Assembly (NCBI GenBank): GCA_007922305.1
Contig: ML677326.1
Coordinates: 53,555,785-53,619,784 of the forward strand
From: Dermatemys mawii
Lineage: Eukaryota; Chordata; Testudines; Dermatemydidae
Direction of reading: 5' to 3'
Length of the DNA stretch: 64,000 nt
This document shows, in pieces, positions 57,961 to 64,000 of the stretch. Under the pieces are notes generated by a model. It was not told the DNA's origin. It did not search any database and saw only the letters and a program-made list of their open reading frames with translations. Each line of letters opens with the position of its first letter. Position 1 is the first letter of the stretch. Made by a program: the position numbers and the translations under genes.

Positions 57961-60900
57961 TTTGCCCAGGATTAGACTGTATACAACTTCTTCTCTGAGA
58001 CTGACTGTCCTCAGAGCTCTTTTTAAAGTGCGTTGTACGTTTTCTGTGTTGGGCTAATTTTATCTATGATCCTTTAATTACCCATTTCCATGTAGCCTTC
58101 TGTACAGATGCATGCTTGGGGGTGTACAGCTGAGTCACTGGGCCTGGTTCATGATTTTTAATTACTGAATTATTTTATCTACAGCCCAAAGTTGCCTTTT
58201 TTGGAAATGGAGGAAGTGGGGCTCAGTAAAGAAGGACACTAAATGAAAGCCATTCGAGCAGAATTGTCAAGATTTGAATGTTTTTTTCTAGTGTATGCTT
58301 CATTAATGATGAAAAACATCAGAACTGACATTTAGATTGTCACAACTGGAACTGGACAGCATAGGAACAGGATCCACCCTTTATATTCCCCTGCTTAGAG
58401 CTGCTCAGATTGTGATACTGTTTGCAGTGGGAAGAGAATCTGAACCCAGATATCTGGACTTGGATGAATACCATTCCAGATCAAAACTCTGTATCTAAGG
58501 CTTATCTTTGAAGTAGATTGAAACTGGAACCCAGATCTGAACCCCTTGAATGTGGGGACTCTGAGTTGGGTTCCATTATTTATATTACTTACTAGAGAAG
58601 ACAAAAATATCATAGGGGCACCACAGCAATAGATACTGGCAGAATCCTTGCTCTGAAAGCTCACAAGCAACCAAAACATGAGAAGGTGCGGGATTGAAAG
58701 GTTGTAATAGGAATATGGTCAGGAGCAACCGTACACATTCTGTAGGCCAGGATGGAAAATGCTTGGTGCTCTGCTCCCATTCCCGCAAACAGCTGAACCT
58801 CCAGCACCACAAAAAGAGACCCCAGCCCAATGGGGAACAGAGCACACAAAAAATGCCAAGGGCAAAGCAGTTTAGCTCCCCCTGGAAGTTGGCACAGCCC
58901 TCCTCACCCACCATTAGAACTAGCCCTGAAGATAGTGTGGGTACCTGGGAGTAAAATTATTGTTCATTTTGATGACTGCATTTTTAAAAAACTTTAATCA
59001 TCCTCGCTTGTAGTAAACTCAGTGGTAGTCCTGAGCTTTGAGGGAGTGTATGAATGAGATGATGGAGATAAGTAAGATGTTGTCTACACTACGCATCACA
59101 ATTAAATATGAGTATCCTTCTAAAAAGTTAAACTATGTAAAAAATACAGTATTAACCCAATACACACACTAGCCTAATTTTGCCAAGGAGTGGCCTAATA
59201 TTACTTAAATCATTTCACATCCATTCCTCTAAACCTTCTCTTAGTACATGAGCTCCAGCAGGGACTGTGCCTTGCTTGTATGGAAAGTTCCCAGGACATT
59301 GTAGTGCTTACACAAATTAAAACCAAATCATATTTGTTCTATTTGTATCACCAACCTGGTGTAGTGTATGTAATTGGAATATCTAAGATGTTGTTTTTGT
59401 GTGGAAGCAATCTTTCATATGTCATGTTTAGGTTTCTGAGCCTCCCTTGCTGACTGAAAAGTTACAAGAACTAATTTTGTGAAGTTAAAAGTTTTATTTG
59501 GAAGATTTAGGTTTCACCTTCTATGTAGTAATTATTAGAACTAATTTATGTAGGCTGGAGAACCATTGTGACCTCTATAGTAGCCTGCAATCGAAGACAC
59601 ATAAAGATGGCTTCATTGCTGTGTTATAACTCTAATCTGACCTCAGCCAAACCATTAAACCCTTTTAGGTTATGAATGACATTTTACTCCATATTTCAGA
59701 AGAAAACATCTGCAGTATAATGATTACTGAAAGAGGATTGTGGTAGCAGAACATACTGTAGTGTATGTTACTGCAGTGAGATGATATAATGTAAAGCGTA
59801 TGGATTTGTGTCATAGTAGTCAAAGGGAACAACATTTTAGTGATGTATAGCCATCCTGCTGAAAGGTTGTGTGTTAGCACTCACCAGCAGTAACAATTCC
59901 TATAAATAATGATTTGGTAATTACTGATCAGGAAAAACATTGTTTTTTCAGGGACTTAATCTTATGACAGGATACCTTCAATAGGATACCTTTCTTTTAA
60001 ATAAAAAGAAAATTCAGAAACATTAATGTTGTCACCAACAGACCACCTGGATGAAAACAGTCTATCTAGACATTATGGCTTCATCCACAATATATAGTGT
60101 AAACAGTGGAGAAAAGTCTTCCAGCATGGGTAGCAGAAAAAACACATGCATACAGTATACATATTTTTGGGAATCTCATCTTAATGACCAGGGTTGTCAA
60201 TCTACTATTTTTCTTGAGCAGTAAATTTTGTTCAATAGAAAAATCTGATTAAAGCTCTCTCAACTAGAATTACAATGTTACCAGTGCAGAAGGTAAGGTT
60301 GATCTGAAATAAAGCACATTTGCTCATTCAATGAACAAACACTCATCTCTTCTGTCACTTCAGAAATGTGGACCTCTTAATGGGAAATTAAATTTGATTC
60401 TTGATCCTTTATTTGAAACAATATAATGTGCAGGAAATGGGTTATATCATTTAACAGAACAATGTTGTCCACTTTAAAGACTCATTCATTTCAGATTATT
60501 CTACTGTGCTAGATAAAAAGTTGAAATGAATAACTTTATGGTAAAATGAAATTAATATCATAATTGCTCTGACTTTTTCAAAGTAGAATGTCATTTCTTT
60601 TAAAAAATGATTTGGCTTTTAAAGTTTGTTTTTTTTCCTTTGACTTTTCTTTGAGCACTGTGCTGAATATTAATAATGTCAGACTTAATGCTACACAAAA
60701 TGATTACCATACATGAGGCTGAACTTATTAATAGAATATAAAATATTTTGTGCTCCAGAGAGAAAGACTTCTTTGACTGATATTTCTTTCTTACTGAAAA
60801 TCCTTTAGTTCCCATGCTGTCCCTGCCCCCCAACAAAATCAGGCATTAATCATTCAAAATTGATTTCAAATGATCTTGCCATTAAATTGAATAAATCTTT

Positions 60901-61112
60901 GCTCCCATGTTCTTAGCTCGACGCACAATCTCATCTTAAGGTGTCAGCTGCAATTAATAAAAGTCAACACGTTATTACTATGTGTTTAACTGGTGTTCTA
61001 CAAATTTAAGCTGGCTTGAATAACTGAAAGTGCTTTCCTGAAACTCATAATCAGATTTTATCCTATACTGGTAAGGACAAGAAAATAATATTAAGAAATC
61101 CTATCTTTTCTG
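57961..61112. other. unassigned AT-rich sequence
   Basis: No gene was recognised. A possible lone MITE end TTGTCTACACTACGC lies at about 59082. The segment 60840-60965 is a candidate conserved non-coding element on motif grounds only (see findings). Frames of 94-109 codons near 58395-58914 overlap on opposite strands and lack motifs. Confidence 0.45.
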
Positions 61113-61200
61113 GGTATGTCAACACTGAGGCATTGACAGGACTTTTGGGGGGGGGGCGGGGGGAAGGAAGGGGTAAACAAATACACACATTCCGCCAAAT
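61113..61200 (+). repeat. MITE-like fragment with G-run
   Basis: GGGTATGTCAACACTGAGGC resembles the GGGTATGTCTACACTG start of a turtle DNA-transposon family. It is followed by GCATTGACAGGACTTTTGG and a G10-C-G6 tract (61147-61163). The right end is not visible. Confidence 0.5.
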
Positions 61201-61541
61201 AGATCATAGTGGGCACTTTAAGCAAATTTAACAAGAAGAGTAAATATGGTTTCACATCATGAATGTTCTATGAGACTGTGGAGCCTTACATCTTTATTCA
61301 TAAATGTTTAAATGCTTGCAATTTTCCACTCCAGTAATTTAAAAAGAAAAATATTTTACCTTTGTGGAAATTTCTTTGAGTGCACAAATTCATTCATTTG
61401 AATGGAGAAATATTGTCTGAGACAAGAAATAGTAGAGTTTATTATGTGAAATTTGTCCTGTTCTTACACAATATGCTCCTACTTTAAAGACTTTTTGAAA
61501 ATATCGCCTTTGTGCAAGTTGGCCAGAAGACATTATGGTAT

Positions 61542-61608
61542 GGATCCTGAAAATGCTTTAACTTTGAGCATGTGAAAAATCACACTGATATCACGTTTTC
61601 AGGATCTT
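61542..61608. repeat. palindromic repeat, short copy
   Basis: GGATCCTGAAAATGCTTTAA and CACGTTTTCAGGATCTTGG form the arms of a degenerate palindrome related to 56888-56975. GCATGTGAAAAATCACACTG is at its centre. Confidence 0.6.
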
Positions 61609-61689
61609 GGCTTTCATTGGCAAGCTACTTTAAATTGGACTGAACTGGCATTCTCCAAAAAGTTTCATTCTACTTCTACATCAAAGTAT

Positions 61690-61763
61690 TGATCCTGCAA
61701 ACAGTTCGCAATGAGATTGCATACAGTTAATCATGTGCTTAATTCTTTGCAAGATTGGGGCCC
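61690..61763. repeat. palindromic repeat, second nearby copy
   Basis: The arms are TTGATCCTGCAAACAGTTCG and TTCTTTGCAAGATTGGGGCC. The centre CATACAGTTAATCATGTGCT is typical of the same family. It lies 81 bp from the previous copy. Confidence 0.65.
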
Positions 61764-63949
61764 ATGGTGCTGGGAGCTGTGGGAAGAATACAAATGGTGC
61801 AGTGTGGATGAACAAAGCAGAAGTTTATCTTGCAGTGCTCAATCAGATAAAAAGTAGCTGATAGGAGATAATATCCATCTCACCATGTTAGCTATACTCA
61901 CTCCATAGAAGACAACATCAAAGTGGCCAATAGCATATACAGGAGCCACCTAATGTAAAATGGAACTCTGAACTTCTGTTTGTGGGAGCAATATAGAAAA
62001 GATATAAATCAGAACTGTATTTTGACAAATAGCTGTTTCACATATCTTTTCCTTTCCTTGAAAATGTCTAATAAAGGTATAATACATATTAATATCAATG
62101 TTATAGTCATTTCTTTACGGAAAATAGATTATACCACAAACAAAATGTTGTTTCAAAAGAAATCATTGCATGGAGTTTCCATGTAAGCCTCTTGATGCTA
62201 TAGTTTCCAGTGGCCCTGAATGTAATATAGAATCTTGTTTGCAGTGTAAGACGATGTTTACAGTAAATCCATTCTAAAGCCCCATTTTACAGATACTATA
62301 CAGTGTGTTTTTTCTGTGCAGATTAAAGCCTCAGGGTCAATCCTGTTACCAATGAAATCAGAACTGAATAGTAAAAAGGCCATTAATTTCAGTAGAAGAG
62401 AAATATCAGACTCCTAGAAATTACTACCATGGAACAGGTTGTCCAAAAGAATCCACTGCTTTTATTGAAGGCTTAAGACATATTCCTAAAAACTATATAG
62501 CTCCTTTTGCATGAGAAACGGTGCAAGTGCAGCAGTAATGATTTAGCTTTCTATCTCTTGAGTGTACATGTGATGATCTGAAATGTGAATTTCTTCATTT
62601 TTTCATAATGATGAAACAATGGCTTGCTGTCTCTCAAGACCAGCATTTTTGTGGAAAAAAACCCCTCATGGAAATGGTTAGTTTACAGCATGATTAAAAT
62701 AAAAAGTGAAAGATGTAGAAAAGAGGGCTTTACACGGCAACAACATAGAGTAAACTTGGCCTCAGGTTAAGGATTGAGAGCTGTACCTGGATCTCTAAAA
62801 TACAAAACAAGAAGGTATTTGTATACATGGAAAAAGGGGTTGGCTAGGAGGCTCAGAAGCACAGTCATGCTGTTCTAAACTCTACCAGAACTAAAGGTTT
62901 TTTTGTCCCCTTGGTGAATAAGGACATTGCAAATCTTGAAGAAAGTAGGCTTGCTTCCCTGTGGAGAAGTCTGGAGTTTCATTGCAAGCAACTAAAACTA
63001 CTTACAATAAAAAGTTGGGGAAGGGATCAATAGTGAAAATGTACATAACTCTAACCATGTTGAGAGGAACAGTCACCAGCTAGCACAAAGTTGGCACTAG
63101 CAGGAGAGGCATTTTTCCCTAAACACCTCAAACAATGTTAGGGGTTTACACTCTGCAACTTTCCCATGAAGCCATAGAAAAGGAAAACTGCCTAAGTTTG
63201 TGTCCCTTAAAACAATGAAATATAATACACATCCAGTGCTAAATCAAAGGTGAGCTTTGTTTTTGAATGAATGATGAAAAGGTTTGTCTTAGACTTAGCT
63301 GCTGCTTTATATATTTTAATTTTGGAGTATTCAGAATAAATGTGGATCATGTTTTGCTGGGATAAAATTGAAAAACTAATAGAATGTACTGTAGGTACCA
63401 GAGTCTCAATGTTACAACTTGTTAATGGAACACAACACATCTCCCCCACATCTCCTCTGAGAAACCAATACAGCTATGGGAATCTGTCACAAGCTGGCAT
63501 TTTACCCAAACATTTTCTAAGCACGCACACTGTTTATGTAGAAGATCAGTTGTCAGAGAAATACTAACTTAAGGAATCTTTATTTTAATTTCTACTTTTC
63601 CCTTGCAATATTGCAAACTGAGAAATATGTTGATTTTTTTTTGAAAGTCTCAAACTCCTGCCATTCTGGATATTTATCATCTGAAATCTATTTTTGCAGG
63701 ACACAACATTCCTTAGTAAGAGTTTTGAAAAAAGATGTCTAAATACTCTTGCAAAAAATCCATTTTTGCAAAGCACTGGGGCTATGTGTCACATCAAGTT
63801 TGAAATGCCCAAGGTTTAATGACCTAGCAGAATAAACTGTTCATCCTGTCAGATATGCACTTAGGACCATCTACCTCTGCTTGCATGCAAAAATAGACCC
63901 CAAGAAAGCAGCAATCAGCTATTCTGTCATTTAGATAAATGTTTGAATA
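61764..63949. other. unassigned sequence
   Basis: AT-rich; no recognised gene or transposon. Frames of 60-80 codons have no motifs. Confidence 0.5.
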
Positions 63950-64000
63950 GAATCAGAGGGGTAGCCGTGTTAGTCTGGAATTGCAGAAGTGACAAAGAGT
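63950..64000 (+). mobile_element. dispersed repeat cut by window end
   Basis: AATCAGAGGGGTAGCCGTGT and TAGTCTGGAATTGCAGAAG match the start of a very common sauropsid repeat that normally continues toward GTGGCACCTTAGAGACTAAC. Only its first 50 bp or so are in view, so its class (SINE-like or DNA element) is left open. Confidence 0.7.

Noticed and set aside
57588..57998. Several overlapping frames of 61-125 codons
   Set aside because: They arise from G-rich repeat units lacking stop codons.
1..64000. CRISPR array, operons or bacterial-type genes
   Set aside because: No regularly spaced identical repeats with unique spacers, no dense long ORFs and no ribosome-binding-site pattern. The repeats are those of a vertebrate genome.

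Overview
The window looks like a gene-free stretch of vertebrate nuclear DNA: a large intron or an intergenic region. It is AT-rich, all open frames are short (longest 205 codons), and none reads as a host exon. No rRNA, tRNA or other conserved RNA gene, CRISPR array or operon-like layout was recognised. The repeats point to a sauropsid, most likely a turtle. There are many 5'-truncated CR1 LINE copies of several subfamilies, solo LTRs beginning TGTGACGGAGTCAG, short DNA transposons with GTCTACAC-type ends, and palindromic GATCCTGCAAA-type repeats. A crocodilian is not excluded. Family names come from recognising motifs by eye, not from a database search.

Layout. 1-5 kb: a TA-flanked MITE, a probable LTR with a poly(A) signal, and a TTA-flanked MITE. 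5-10.6 kb: a long-armed foldback hAT-like element, a CR1 3' piece, a second (non-CR1) LINE reverse-transcriptase remnant, a CA microsatellite and a CR1/SINE-type 3' end. 13.9-21 kb: two members of a solo-LTR family with perfect 4-bp target duplications, another LTR-like block holding seven ~49-bp tandem units, a CR1 fragment and a second TA-flanked MITE. 22.4-25.2 kb: three kinds of retroelement coding remnant (CR1 ORF1 esterase end, Gypsy-like gag, CR1 RT). 27-28.4 kb: an unassigned GC-rich block. 32.3-35 kb: a CR1 3' half and the third solo LTR. 39.9-41.8 kb: the longest CR1 copy (about 2 kb, minus strand). 44-47 kb: an LTR-like block, a GC-rich hAT-like fragment and a second PIF-like MITE. 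50.3-53.4 kb: a decayed DIRS-like gag region abutting a CR1 copy, then a solo LTR with a clear TATA box. 55.8-58 kb: a cluster of MITEs, a palindrome, a CR1 scrap and a GC-rich repeat. 58-64 kb: mostly unique AT-rich sequence, with palindromic repeats near 61.6 kb and a dispersed repeat cut by the window end.

No genes work together here. The content is a record of transposition by CR1, a second LINE, LTR, DIRS-like, hAT-like, PIF/Harbinger-like and Tc1/mariner-like elements. Every coding remnant carries stops or frameshifts, and I see no intact autonomous element. I found no convincing undescribed system. The most useful observations are the solo-LTR family with exact target duplications, the tandem array inside an LTR, the long-armed foldback element, and the coding remnants (esterase, SAP-like gag, DIRS-like gag) that date older activity.
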